NCBI GenBank assembly: GCA_004299095.1
Contig: SCQQ01000064.1
Location: 1 to 58,952 of the forward strand
DNA: 58,952 bases
Direction of reading: 5' to 3'
Source: Burkholderiaceae bacterium
GTDB taxonomy: Bacteria > Pseudomonadota > Gammaproteobacteria > Burkholderiales > Burkholderiaceae_C
Shown in pieces: positions 44,136-53,104 of the stretch. The translations under genes and the position numbers were made by a program. A model generated the notes under the pieces. It had not been told where the DNA came from and ran no database searches. It was given only the letters and a program-made list of their open reading frames with translations. Within the stretch, counting starts at the first letter, position 1. Each line of letters starts with the position of its first letter.

Positions 44136-45248
44136 ATGGCTGAAAAAAAATCGAAAGACCTGTTTGACAACCCCATGGGCCTGTGCGGCTTTGAGTTCGT
44201 CGAATTCGCATCGCCCAAACCCAATTTTCTGGAGCCGCTGTTCGAGAAGCTCGGCTTCACGCTGGTGGCGCGGCACCGCTCCAAGGACGTGCTGCTGTAC
44301 CGCCAAGGGGCGATCAACTTCATCGTCAACCGCGAGCCCAAGAGCCCCGCGGCCTACTTCGCGGCCGAGCATGGCCCGAGCGCCTGCGGTCTGGCGTTCC
44401 GCGTGAAGGATTCGCAAGCCGCGTACAAGCGCGCGCTGGAACTGGGCGCGCAACCCATCGACATCGCCACCGGCCCGATGGAGCTGAAGCTTCCCGCCAT
44501 CAAGGGCATTGGCGGTGCGCCGCTTTACTTGATCGACCGCTTCGAAGATGGCGAATCGATTTACGACATCGACTTCAAGTTCCTGGACGGTGTCGATCGC
44601 CATCCCAAGGGCCACGGCTTCCAGCTCATCGACCATCTGACGCACAACGTCTATCGCGGCCGCATGACGTACTGGGCCAACTTCTACGAGCGCCTGTTCA
44701 ACTTCCGGCAAATCCGCTACTTCGACATCGCGGGCGAATACACGGGTCTGACCAGCAAGGCCATGACCGCGCCCGATGGCAAGATCCGCATTCCGCTGAA
44801 CGAGGAAGCCAAGCAGGGCGGCGGCCAGATCGAAGAGTTTTTGATGCAGTTCAACGGCGAGGGCATCCAGCACGTCGCCATGATTTGCGACAACCTGATC
44901 GACGCCGTCGACCACTTGCAAATGGCCGGCGTGCCGCTGCTCACGGCGCCCAACGACGTTTATTACGGTAACCTGGAAAAGCGCCTGCCGGGCCACGGCC
45001 AGCCGGTGCCCGAGCTGCAAACGCGCGGCATCCTGCTCGACGGCAGCACCGAAGGCGGCACGCCGCGCCTGCTGCTGCAAATCTTCTCCGAGCCGCTGTT
45101 GGGCCCGGTATTTTTCGAATTCATCCAGCGCAAGGGGGATGAAGGCTTTGGCGAAGGCAATTTCAAGGCGCTGTTCGAATCGATGGAGCGCGACCAGGTG
45201 CGTCGCGGCGTGCTCGACGACAAAAAGGCCACGGCGAAGGCGAAATGA
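44136..45248 (+). CDS. hppD: 4-Hydroxyphenylpyruvate dioxygenase
   Basis: The 370-residue enzyme converts 4-hydroxyphenylpyruvate to homogentisate. The iron ligands are visible as H167 (LIDHLTHNV), H246 (GIQHVAM) and E328 ([10 protein letters not shown]). The N-terminal half is the degenerate vicinal-oxygen-chelate domain usual in bacterial HPPD. GGAG lies eight bases upstream of the ATG giving [13 protein letters not shown]. The ATG of phhB overlaps its TGA, so translation is coupled. Confidence 0.96.
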   Translation: MAEKKSKDLFDNPMGLCGFEFVEFASPKPNFLEPLFEKLGFTLVARHRSKDVLLYRQGAINFIVNREPKSPAAYFAAEHGPSACGLAFRVKDSQAAYKRALELGAQPIDIATGPMELKLPAIKGIGGAPLYLIDRFEDGESIYDIDFKFLDGVDRHPKGHGFQLIDHLTHNVYRGRMTYWANFYERLFNFRQIRYFDIAGEYTGLTSKAMTAPDGKIRIPLNEEAKQGGGQIEEFLMQFNGEGIQHVAMICDNLIDAVDHLQMAGVPLLTAPNDVYYGNLEKRLPGHGQPVPELQTRGILLDGSTEGGTPRLLLQIFSEPLLGPVFFEFIQRKGDEGFGEGNFKALFESMERDQVRRGVLDDKKATAKAK

Positions 45249-45556
45249 CCATGACGAAACTCGATGAAAAAGCACGCACCGTTGCGTTGGCGGCGCTGCC
45301 CGCGTGGCAACACGACCCGAAGCGCGACGCCATCATGCGTGCCTTCGTTTTCAAGGACTTCATGCAGGCGTTTGCCTTCATGACCGAAATGGCGATCTGG
45401 TCGGAAAAACACGACCACCATCCCGAGTGGTTCAACGTTTACAACAAGGTCAACGTGACGATGACCACGCACGACGCGAGCGGCCTGTCGCAGCGCGACG
45501 TGGACTGGGCGCGGCACGCCGACGCGGTCGCGGCACGTGGCGCCCAATCGAAATAA
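45245..45556 (+). CDS. phhB: Pterin-4a-carbinolamine dehydratase
   Basis: The 103-residue protein has the PCD pattern [44 protein letters not shown], including the catalytic His pair. It regenerates the tetrahydropterin used by phenylalanine hydroxylase. It overlaps hppD by four bases and lies 17 bases before phhA, a direct functional partner. Confidence 0.95.
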   Translation: MTMTKLDEKARTVALAALPAWQHDPKRDAIMRAFVFKDFMQAFAFMTEMAIWSEKHDHHPEWFNVYNKVNVTMTTHDASGLSQRDVDWARHADAVAARGAQSK

Positions 45557-45573
45557 ACGCAGCGAGACCGGTC

Positions 45574-46464
45574 ATGCAATACCCGACCGCCACATCCGCC
45601 AAGCACGGCCTGGCTGCCGGAGCGGCCGGCACGCCGCACCGCGCCGACTGGACCATCGACCAGGGATGGAAAAACTACACGCCCGCGGAGCACGCCACCT
45701 GGAAAACGCTGTTCCAGCGCCAGGCCAAGCTGCTGCCGGGCCGCGCCTGCGACGAATTCGTGGCCGGCATGAAGCGGCTTGCCATCGACGCGGATCAGAT
45801 CCCCGATTTCCTCCAGCTCTCCGACATCCTGGGCAAGCACACCGGCTGGCGAGTGGTGGCCGTGCCGGGGCTGGTGCCCGACGAGGTGTTTTTCGAGCAC
45901 TTGGCGCACCGCCGCTTTCCCGCGGGCCATTTCATCCGCCGTGCCGACCAGCTCGATTACCTGCAGGAACCCGACGTTTTCCACGACGTCTTCGGCCACG
46001 TGCCGATGCTGCTGAATCCGACGATTGCCGACTTCATCCAGGCCTACGGGCAAGGCGGCCTGCGCGCGCAAAAGCTCGGCCACCTGAAACGGCTGGCGCG
46101 CGTCTACTGGTACACGGTGGAATTCGGCTTGCTGCTGCAAAAGGGCGAACCACGCATCTACGGCGCGGGCATTGCCTCGTCGGCCAGCGAAAGCGTGTTC
46201 TCGTTGGAAGACGCCTCGCCCAACCGCATCCGTTTTCAATTGGAACGCGTGATGCGCACCAACTACCGCATCGACGATTTCCAGGAAACGTATTTCGTCA
46301 TCGACGACCTGGAAAAGCTGCTGGAATTCACGCAGATCGACTTCGGCCCGATCTACCAGCGCATCGCGCCGCTGCCGGAATACGAGCCGGGCGACGTGCT
46401 GGCCGAAGATCAGGTGATCACCCGCGGGACAGGTGCATATCACAAGGCCAAGCGCAAGGGTTAG
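45574..46464 (+). CDS. phhA: Phenylalanine 4-monooxygenase (pterin-dependent)
   Basis: The 296-residue single-domain enzyme hydroxylates phenylalanine to tyrosine with tetrahydropterin and O2. Iron ligands are H137 and H142 in HDVFGHVPML and E183 in YWYTVEFGLL, one residue off the numbering of the Chromobacterium enzyme. It lacks the regulatory ACT domain of mammalian forms, as normal for bacteria. It is the last gene of the hmgA-to-phhA cluster. Confidence 0.96.
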   Translation: MQYPTATSAKHGLAAGAAGTPHRADWTIDQGWKNYTPAEHATWKTLFQRQAKLLPGRACDEFVAGMKRLAIDADQIPDFLQLSDILGKHTGWRVVAVPGLVPDEVFFEHLAHRRFPAGHFIRRADQLDYLQEPDVFHDVFGHVPMLLNPTIADFIQAYGQGGLRAQKLGHLKRLARVYWYTVEFGLLLQKGEPRIYGAGIASSASESVFSLEDASPNRIRFQLERVMRTNYRIDDFQETYFVIDDLEKLLEFTQIDFGPIYQRIAPLPEYEPGDVLAEDQVITRGTGAYHKAKRKG

Positions 46465-46627
46465 GCTGCTCTCGTTCTCGTTCATAGAATCCGGTTCAAG
46501 CGCGCTGAGCGGATTCGGCGCATACCGCATGCCGGCTGACCCCGTAGCTGCCGCGGTCGCGCGGGCAGCGCATGCAACGCATTTCGCTGCGCGAACGCGA
46601 CCCGAATGAGACCCAGGAGACATTGAA

Positions 46628-47320
46628 ATGAACAACGACACGCAAGTCGTCATGATCACCGGCGCCAGCGGCCAACTGGGCCGCGCGGTGGCCGACCTGT
46701 TCGCGGAACGCGGCGCGAGCCTGGCGTTGGTCGATCGCCACCACGAAGCCCCTGAGCAGAATCCCGGCAACACGCTGCACCTGAGCGCCGACTTGCTCCA
46801 ACAAGCCGACGTGGACCGGGCGGTGGCGCGAACCATCGAGCGCTTCGGCCACATCGACGCGCTGTGCAACATCGCGGGCGGCTTCCACATGGGCGAGACG
46901 GTGTTTGAGACGCCCGACTCGGCGTGGGATTTCATGTTCAACCTGAACACGCGCACCGTCCTGCACACCGCGCGCGCCGTGGTGCCGCACATGCTGAAAG
47001 CAGGCCACGGCAAGATCGTCAACATCGGCGCCTACTCGGCGCAGCGCGGGGCCGCGCAAACCGGCGCCTACATCGCCAGCAAGAGCGCCGTCATCCGCCT
47101 GACCGAATCCATGGCCGCCGAACTGCGCGAGCGCGGCATCAACGTCAACTGCGTGCTGCCCACCATCCTGGATACACCCGCCAACCGCACCGCCATGCCC
47201 GACGCGGACCCAGCCCGCTGGGTCGCGCCGCGAGCGCTGGCGGACGTGATTGCGTTCCTCGCCTCGGATGCCGCACGGGCGATTCATGGGGCGGCGGTGC
47301 CGGTGACGGGGTTGTCGTAA
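46628..47320 (+). CDS. Short-chain dehydrogenase/reductase
   Basis: The 230-residue SDR has the nucleotide motif TGASGQLG, NIAGG, and the catalytic YIASK with an upstream Ser. It lacks the common C-terminal GG(Y/A) extension and is somewhat short. GGAGA lies about 10 bases before the ATG. It follows phhA by 163 bases on the same strand but no function in aromatic catabolism is evident. Confidence 0.88.
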   Translation: MNNDTQVVMITGASGQLGRAVADLFAERGASLALVDRHHEAPEQNPGNTLHLSADLLQQADVDRAVARTIERFGHIDALCNIAGGFHMGETVFETPDSAWDFMFNLNTRTVLHTARAVVPHMLKAGHGKIVNIGAYSAQRGAAQTGAYIASKSAVIRLTESMAAELRERGINVNCVLPTILDTPANRTAMPDADPARWVAPRALADVIAFLASDAARAIHGAAVPVTGLS

Positions 47321-47380
47321 CCGCGTGGCAGGAACCGCTTGGTGCTCGCACAGCAACCCCCGATTCATTGAGAATTTGGA

Positions 47381-47653
47381 ATGACTTCTTTCGCGCGTAA
47401 AGCAAGTCCGCATCCATCGGCCGTGCGCTGCACCCAAGACGAGCCCATCGTTTCGCTCGCGGATGGTCGCGTACTCTCGGTGCCCCTTGCATGGTTCCCG
47501 CGGCTCGCCGGAGCCACAGCGGCGCAGCTCGCCAACTTCGAGCTGCTGGGTGACGGCGAAGGAATCCACTGGCCCGCGGTCGACGAGGACGTATCTGTCG
47601 CTGGTCTCCTGCGAGGTCAGCCCTCTCTGGAATTCGCAGCAACCAAGACGTAA
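47381..47653 (+). CDS. DUF2442 domain-containing protein
   Basis: The 90-residue protein reads PIVSLADGRVLSVPLAWFPRLAGATAAQLANFELLGDGEGIHWPAVDEDVSVAGLL-type, which is the DUF2442 pattern. These small proteins often sit beside DUF4160 proteins in putative toxin-antitoxin-like pairs. No DUF4160 partner is seen here. Local GC is slightly lower than neighbours. Its C-terminus overlaps nothing and it lies 43 bases before the next gene. Confidence 0.8.
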   Translation: MTSFARKASPHPSAVRCTQDEPIVSLADGRVLSVPLAWFPRLAGATAAQLANFELLGDGEGIHWPAVDEDVSVAGLLRGQPSLEFAATKT

Positions 47654-47696
47654 GAAACCGCGGCTGGTTCCCGCGATTCCCCTGCACGAGCTACAC

Positions 47697-48323
47697 ATGG
47701 CGGAGTTGACACGTCAGACTGCAATGAACGCAACGCAATCCACTCTGCTGAAGTTTCCGATCACCGGCACGTCGGCGCTCTGCAAGGAAGTGCGCGCGCG
47801 CGGCCTGCACTCGTTCGAACAACTGATCAAATATGTGCGATCGCTGCCGTACAGCCGGCCGACAGATGGCAACGATCCGTGCGCTGTCTTGCGTGAACGT
47901 CGCGGTACATGCAGTTCGAAGCACCGACTGCTCGCCGCGGTAGCGCATGACTGCGACCACGCTGAAGTCCAACTGATGGTCGGCATCTTCGCGATGTGCG
48001 AGGCCAATACGCCGGGTGTTGGCACTGTCCTGGACGCCGCAGGACTCACGTCCATTCCTGAAGCGCACTGCTATCTGAAAATCAACGGCGAGCGCTTTGA
48101 TTTCACCGGCCTTCGATCAGGCACGGCATCACCATTCGAATCACTGGTCACGGAGCAGGTCGTTGCGCCGGCGGCGCTCGCCGAACGCAAGATTCACTTC
48201 CACAAGGACGCAATTGCGGCATGGGCACCTGCTCATGGCCTGACAGCGAAAGCAGCGTGGCCGATACGCGAGGCTTGCATCGCCGCATTGGCACCCCCTC
48301 GGTCGATGAACCAGTACGGCTGA
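47697..48323 (+). CDS. Hypothetical protein with possible transglutaminase-like triad
   Basis: I do not recognise a named family. The 208-residue protein has RRGTCSSKHRLLAAVAHD (C72), IPEAHCYLKING (H124) and ERFDFTG (D135). Their order and surroundings resemble the Cys-His-Asp core of transglutaminase-like proteins, where Cys starts a helix and His and Asp lie on strands. The start could also be the ATG at 47724 (MNATQSTLL). GC is lower than in most of the window. No signal peptide is visible, so it is probably cytosolic. Confidence 0.7.
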   Translation: MAELTRQTAMNATQSTLLKFPITGTSALCKEVRARGLHSFEQLIKYVRSLPYSRPTDGNDPCAVLRERRGTCSSKHRLLAAVAHDCDHAEVQLMVGIFAMCEANTPGVGTVLDAAGLTSIPEAHCYLKINGERFDFTGLRSGTASPFESLVTEQVVAPAALAERKIHFHKDAIAAWAPAHGLTAKAAWPIREACIAALAPPRSMNQYG

Positions 48324-48418
48324 ATCCCGTTTGATACCGTTCGTCGCATAGCTCCCGTCGAGTGTCGGGAACCCCGCCCGCCCGCCTTATCGACGTCGAC
48401 CGGCGCAGCGCACCTAGT

Positions 48419-50050
48419 TCAAAACCCCGCCGCCTGCCCATCGCGCCGCGGATCGCTGGCGGCCACGTAACCCATGTCGGGATCGTCATCGGCCAGCTTC
48501 CAGACGAACTGGCCGGCACCGAACTCGACATAGTTGCCGTTGTTGGGATTCACCACGTGGCCCAGCGCCTTGAGCCCCTGGATCGTTTCCGGGTTCATCC
48601 CCTGCTCGGTGTCCACGCTGAAATCGGCGTTGACCTTCCAGCGCGGCGCGTCGCACGCCGCTTGCGGCTGCTGGTGGTAATCGACCAGGCGCACCAGCGT
48701 CTGCAGGTGCGCCTGCGGCTGGATGTCGCCGCCCATCACGCCGAAGGCCATGACCGGCTTGCCGGCGCGCGTGAGGAATCCCGGAATGATGGTGTGGAAC
48801 GGCCGCTTGCCGCCCGCGACGACGTTGGGCGAGCGCGGATCCATGGAAAAGCCCACGCCGCGGTTCTGCAGGCTGATGCCGGTATCCGGCACCACCACGC
48901 CGGAGCCAAACCCCATGTAGTTGGATTGGATGAACGAGACCATCATCCCGCTCTCGTCCGCCGCGGCGAGGTAAATCGTTCCGCCCGCAGCGGGCCGGCC
49001 GGGCTCGAAATGCAGCGCCCTGTCGCGCCGCAGCAGCTTGGCGCGACTGGCCAGGTAGGCGTCGTCCAGCAGGTCCGCTGGCGTGACGGCCTCCATGCTG
49101 CGCGGGTCGGCCGTGTAGCGATACAGATCGGCAAAAGCGAGCTTGGTCGCTTCGATCTGGATGTGCTGCGATTCGACTGAATCGACCGGCAGATCCTGCA
49201 GATCGAAATGGCGGGCAATGCCCATCGCCATCAGCGCCGCGATGCCCTGCCCGTTGGGCGGCAACTCGTGCAGCGTATGGCCGTGATAGTCCTTGGCAAG
49301 CGGCGCCACCCACTCGGGCCGGTAGGCGCGCAAGTCGTCCGCGGTCATGGCGCCGTCGCCCTCTCGGCTGAACGCGGCGATGCGCTCGGCCGATTCGCCT
49401 TCGTACAGGTCGCGTCCGCGGGTTTGCGCGATGCGGCGCAAGGTCTGGGCAGCGCCTTGCAAGATGAATTTCTCGCCGACGTGCGGCGCCCGCCCGCGCG
49501 GCAGGAAGGCCGCGGCAAAACCCGGTTGGCCGCGCAAATCCGCGAAAGTCCGCGTCCACTTGGCGACGACGAACGGCGTCAGCACGTGGCCGCGTTCCGC
49601 CACCTCGATGGCCGGCTCGAACAGGTCCGCAAACGGCAATTTGCCGAACTTTTCATGCAGCGCGGCCCAGCCCGCGACGACGCCCGGCACCGTCACCGTA
49701 TCCCATCCGTGCCTGGGCTGAATCGCCAGCCCATGGCCATCGACGCCGTACTTGCGCTTGAAGTAGTCGACGTTCCACGCTGCCGGCGCGCCGCCCGAGG
49801 CATTCAGGCCGTGGAGTTTCCGGCCGTCCCAGACGATGGCAAAGCAATCACCGCCCAGCCCGCACGATACCGGCTCGACCAGGATCATCATGGCGGCGCC
49901 CGCCACGGCCGCGTCAACCGCGTTGCCGCCTCTCAGCAACATGCGCACACCCGCCTGTGCGGCCAGCGGGTGCGACGTGGCGACCACGTTGCGCGCAAAG
50001 ACCGGCGTGTGGATGGATGGATACGGGTTTTGCCAGTTGAACGAATGCAT
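48419..50050 (-). CDS. ggt: Gamma-glutamyltransferase family protein
   Basis: The 543-residue Ntn-hydrolase shows MLLRGGNAVDAAVAGAAMMILVEPVSCGLGGDCFAIV near the N-terminus. The autocleavage/catalytic Thr is T358 in GGTIYLAAADESG, and GVGFSMDPRSPN lies downstream. Such proteins mature by self-cleavage before the Thr. No signal peptide is seen, unlike periplasmic Ggt, so it may be cytosolic and act on gamma-glutamyl or other N-acyl compounds. It is the last gene of an eight-gene minus-strand run. Confidence 0.92.
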   Translation of the reverse strand: MHSFNWQNPYPSIHTPVFARNVVATSHPLAAQAGVRMLLRGGNAVDAAVAGAAMMILVEPVSCGLGGDCFAIVWDGRKLHGLNASGGAPAAWNVDYFKRKYGVDGHGLAIQPRHGWDTVTVPGVVAGWAALHEKFGKLPFADLFEPAIEVAERGHVLTPFVVAKWTRTFADLRGQPGFAAAFLPRGRAPHVGEKFILQGAAQTLRRIAQTRGRDLYEGESAERIAAFSREGDGAMTADDLRAYRPEWVAPLAKDYHGHTLHELPPNGQGIAALMAMGIARHFDLQDLPVDSVESQHIQIEATKLAFADLYRYTADPRSMEAVTPADLLDDAYLASRAKLLRRDRALHFEPGRPAAGGTIYLAAADESGMMVSFIQSNYMGFGSGVVVPDTGISLQNRGVGFSMDPRSPNVVAGGKRPFHTIIPGFLTRAGKPVMAFGVMGGDIQPQAHLQTLVRLVDYHQQPQAACDAPRWKVNADFSVDTEQGMNPETIQGLKALGHVVNPNNGNYVEFGAGQFVWKLADDDPDMGYVAASDPRRDGQAAGF

Positions 50051-50089
50051 GGTGCTCTCGATCGTTGCGCCGCGGCACGCGGATGGCAG

Positions 50090-50872
50090 CTAGAACTTGG
50101 TATAGCCGCCGTCGATCACGAATTGTTCACCCGTGACATAGCTTGATGCATCGCCTGCCAGGAAAACCGCGATGCCGCCGAAATCTTCTTTTTCGCCCCA
50201 GCGGCGCGCGGGAATGCGCGGCAACACGGCGTGCGCAAACCTGTCGTTGGCGGTGCTGTGGGCGGTCATTTCGGTCACGATCCAGCCCGGCAGGATGGCA
50301 TTGACGCGAATCCGGTCGCGCGCCAGTTCGACCGCCAGCGCGCGCACGAACGAGGTCACGGCGCCTTTGGAGGCGCCATACGCGCTGTTGCGCGCCGCGC
50401 CTTCGAGCGCTGCGGTCGATGCGGTGGCGACGAGCGAACCGCCGCGGCCGCTGGCTTTCATGTGCCGGGCCGCCGCGCGGAACGTCAGGAACACGCCCTC
50501 GACGTTGATGCGCTGAATGCGCTGCCATTCTTCCAGTGAAGTGTCCAGCAGCGGCGTACCGAAACCGGCCACGCCGGCATTCGCAAAGCAGGCATCGAGC
50601 CGGCCGCCCAACGCCTCCACGGTCGCATCGAACGCGGATTGCAGCGCGGCCTCGTTGCCCACGTCGCAGGTGAAAGCGTGCACGCGTGCCGCGTCGCCGC
50701 AGGTGCCGGCCAGTTGTTCGCGCGCGTGCTCGGTCTTTTCCTTGCGCGAACCCCAGATCGCCACGCTCGCGCCCGATTGCAACAGTGCCTGCGCCATGCC
50801 ATAGCCGATGCCGCCGTTGCCGCCTGTCACCAATGCGGTGCGGCCGTTCAAGTCAAATGCGGAATAAGTCAT
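50090..50872 (-). CDS. Short-chain dehydrogenase/reductase
   Basis: The 260-residue classical SDR has TGGNGGIGYGMA for cofactor binding, NAGVAGFG, the catalytic Ser (ATASTAALEG) and YGASK, and the C-terminal VIDGGYTKF. It likely reduces or oxidises a hydroxyl/keto group with NAD(P). It lies 39 bases upstream of the gamma-glutamyltransferase on the same strand. The substrate is unknown. Confidence 0.93.
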   Translation of the reverse strand: MTYSAFDLNGRTALVTGGNGGIGYGMAQALLQSGASVAIWGSRKEKTEHAREQLAGTCGDAARVHAFTCDVGNEAALQSAFDATVEALGGRLDACFANAGVAGFGTPLLDTSLEEWQRIQRINVEGVFLTFRAAARHMKASGRGGSLVATASTAALEGAARNSAYGASKGAVTSFVRALAVELARDRIRVNAILPGWIVTEMTAHSTANDRFAHAVLPRIPARRWGEKEDFGGIAVFLAGDASSYVTGEQFVIDGGYTKF

Positions 50873-50965
50873 GGGTTGATCTCGCTTTCAGGGTCAGTGG
50901 AACAGGTGGCGTCCGTTTGGGCGAATGCGCGTCACGATTCTGGAAAGCAGCGCTTGCGCCGCGCG

Positions 50966-51613
50966 TCAGCCGTGGCGGCGCACGCCGCCCGCAACGTTCG
51001 CCGGCGCGACCCAGGCGCGCTCCAACGCAGCCGCATCGTCGCCGCCCAGCAAGTACGCGCGCAGCATCGGCAGCGCGTCGAAGCCCCAGAACAGGCGCCC
51101 GTCGGCCACAAATGCCGGTACGCCGAAAACGCCTTGCGCAACGGCGTCGTCGGTGGCGGTGCGCAGGGCCCGCTTCACGTCATCGCTGACCGGATCGCGT
51201 TCCGGCGCGAGCTGGGCCGTGAGCGCGGCCAGGCGCTGTGGATCATCGGCCGCGCCGCCGCCGCGCCAGACGTGGCGAAAAATCGTCTCGCACACATAGC
51301 GGTTGGGCGTGCCGCGGCGCGCACAGGCCCACGCCAGGCGCAGCAGGCCGAGCGGATTGAACGGATGCGCGGCCGGCACCTGCATGGCGATGCCGTTCTG
51401 CTGCGCGAGCCAGATCACTTGCCGATAAGTCCAGTCGCGCTTGGAAGCGATTTCGGCCGGCCCGAGCTGGCCGAAGTGCTTCAGCAAGCCAGCGAACAGG
51501 ATCGGTCGGTACGTCATTTCGTAGCTCAGCCCAACGAGCGCCTGCGGCAAATGTTCGAACGCCAAGTACGCATACGGCGAAATGAAGTCGAAATGGCAGG
51601 TGATGGATTTCAT
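50966..51613 (-). CDS. DsbA-fold 2-hydroxychromene-2-carboxylate isomerase-like protein (kappa-class GST type)
   Basis: The 215-residue protein begins MKSITCHFDFISPYAYLAFEHLP, the hallmark of HCCA isomerases, with a Ser in place of the DsbA Cys pair to activate glutathione. VFGVPAFVADGRLFWGFDAL near the C-terminus is the conserved cis-Pro and tail region. HCCA isomerases work in naphthalene breakdown, but many homologs have unknown roles. Its ATG overlaps the stop of the upstream DUF1289 gene by four bases. Confidence 0.92.
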   Translation of the reverse strand: MKSITCHFDFISPYAYLAFEHLPQALVGLSYEMTYRPILFAGLLKHFGQLGPAEIASKRDWTYRQVIWLAQQNGIAMQVPAAHPFNPLGLLRLAWACARRGTPNRYVCETIFRHVWRGGGAADDPQRLAALTAQLAPERDPVSDDVKRALRTATDDAVAQGVFGVPAFVADGRLFWGFDALPMLRAYLLGGDDAAALERAWVAPANVAGGVRRHG

Positions 51614-51834
51614 GGCGTGCTCACAGGTTGGGTCGCGCGGCGCTGCAGCAACTCGCGCCACACGGTGCGCTTCTCGTCTTCAGTCATTAGGCTCCAGTTC
51701 ATGATTTCGTCGCGCGTGCGCAGGCATCCGATGCAATGGTGGCGCGCGGCATCCAGTTTGCAAATCTGCCGGCAGGGCGACGGCACGGCGCCGGTATCGG
51801 TTTCGGGATCGAACTGGATCGGTGCGACAGCCAT
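51610..51834 (-). CDS. DUF1289 domain-containing protein
   Basis: The 74-residue protein has four cysteines spaced SPCRQICKLDAARHHCIGCLRTRDEI, then WSLMTEDEKRTVW, the DUF1289 pattern (probable metal-binding). The function is unknown. It overlaps the isomerase gene by four bases and is likely translated together with it. Confidence 0.9.
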   Translation of the reverse strand: MAVAPIQFDPETDTGAVPSPCRQICKLDAARHHCIGCLRTRDEIMNWSLMTEDEKRTVWRELLQRRATQPVSTP

Positions 51835-51878
51835 ACGGTCTTTCTGCGGGAGCCCAAGAGTTGAATGCGGCGCAGCGC

Positions 51879-52382
51879 TCAGCCTGGATCCTGCACCACG
51901 TCGGCGACCGGCGCGCCGCCGGTCAGCATCGGCAGTTCCTGCGGCGTCAGCTTGAACACCGCATGCGGGTGGCCGGCAGCGGCCCAGATTTCCGTGAAGC
52001 GGTAGAGCTCGCGGTCGATCAGCACCATGGGCGGCGTGACATGCCCGACCGGCGCCACGCCGCCGATGGTGAAGCCGGTCTTGGCCTTGACGAAATCGGC
52101 GTCGGCGCGGCCAATTTTGCCGACCAGCGCGGCCACTTTCTTTTCGTCCACGCGCCGATCGCCGGAGGTGATGACCAGCACCGCGCGATCGTCATCCCTA
52201 TGCCGAAAAATAATGCTCTTGGCGATCTGCCCCACCGTGATGTGCAGGGCGTCCGCAGCCTGCTGCGCAGTGCGGGCGGCGCCGTCCAGCATCACGGGCG
52301 CTCCCGCGTGCCCCGCCGCGTGCAACGCTTCGGCCACGCGGGCGACGCCGTGCGGCAATGGATCAGGCGATTCAATGGTCAC
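51879..52382 (-). CDS. YbaK/EbsC family protein (aminoacyl-tRNA deacylase-like)
   Basis: The 167-residue protein has TAQQAADALHITVGQIAKSIIFR with the conserved Lys, and TGFTIGGVAPVGH, where the family has GxxxGxxPP/FG. Such proteins hydrolyse mischarged tRNAs, for example Cys-tRNA-Pro, or bind related adducts. It lies between DUF1289 and LysE genes on the same strand with short gaps. The exact tRNA substrate cannot be read. Confidence 0.88.
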   Translation of the reverse strand: MTIESPDPLPHGVARVAEALHAAGHAGAPVMLDGAARTAQQAADALHITVGQIAKSIIFRHRDDDRAVLVITSGDRRVDEKKVAALVGKIGRADADFVKAKTGFTIGGVAPVGHVTPPMVLIDRELYRFTEIWAAAGHPHAVFKLTPQELPMLTGGAPVADVVQDPG

Positions 52383-52403
52383 GATGAATTCAGTCCTCTT
52401 TAT

Positions 52404-53045
52404 TCAAACCGGCTCGGCCCGGCCCACGAACGCGAGGCTGGCGCCCAACGCGATCAGCACGCCGCCGGCAATGCGGTTGCGCACGCGCTGCGCCCGCACG
52501 GACGCAATCCACTGCCGCAGGCTGGCCGCCAGGAATGCATAGCCGTTCATTACGATCACGTCGACCACGACCGTGGTCACGAGCAGGATCAGCAACTGCA
52601 ACCCGAGCGAGCGATCGGGCCGGATGAATTGCGGCAGCACCGCCACCATGAAAACGATGCCCTTGGGGTTGGTGGCGTCGGTGAAAAAGCCGCGCGCGAA
52701 CCGTTGGCGCGCCGACAAATCAACGCCGTGGCCGCCCGCATGATCGATAAGCCCGGCCTGCACCGGCGCGCGCCACTGCTTCACGCCCAGCCACAGCAGA
52801 TACGCCGCGCCCACCACCTTGACCACCAGGAATGCCTTTTCCGATGCCAGCAGCACCGCGCCAATGCCGACACCGGCCACCAGCAGGATGAACGCGACCC
52901 CAGCCTGCAGCCCCAGGATGGTGGCGAACGTTCGGCGCACGCCGTAGGACATGCCGTGGCTCATCGAGAGCACCGCGCCCGGCCCGGGCGAGATGGCGAT
53001 GGCCCACGCCGCCACCAGATACGCCAACCAGACATGCAAATCCAT
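52404..53045 (-). CDS. LysE family translocator
   Basis: The 213-residue membrane protein has AIAISPGPGAVLSMSHGMSYG near the N-terminus (the SPGP hallmark) and FFTDATNPKGIVFMVAVLPQFI with the conserved NPK. It is a likely amino acid or small-metabolite exporter. It is only distantly similar to the LysE protein at 5.4-6.1 kb, which lacks the NPK motif. It sits 21 bases before the YbaK gene. Confidence 0.92.
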   Translation of the reverse strand: MDLHVWLAYLVAAWAIAISPGPGAVLSMSHGMSYGVRRTFATILGLQAGVAFILLVAGVGIGAVLLASEKAFLVVKVVGAAYLLWLGVKQWRAPVQAGLIDHAGGHGVDLSARQRFARGFFTDATNPKGIVFMVAVLPQFIRPDRSLGLQLLILLVTTVVVDVIVMNGYAFLAASLRQWIASVRAQRVRNRIAGGVLIALGASLAFVGRAEPV

Positions 53046-53104
53046 GAACTGCGACCGCTCTTGAAAATTGGAACGAGGAGCCTGACGGAACCCGCAACGC
53101 GCGG

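Noticed and set aside
46461-46490. Promoter candidate (TTAGGC, 18-base spacer, TAGAAT) before the SDR gene at 46628
   Set aside because: The -10 is good but the -35 matches only two of six bases, and it starts within the phhA stop region. Too weak to list.
45439-47025. 528-residue minus-strand frame over phhB, phhA and the SDR
   Set aside because: It overlaps three well-supported genes on the other strand and shows no family similarity.
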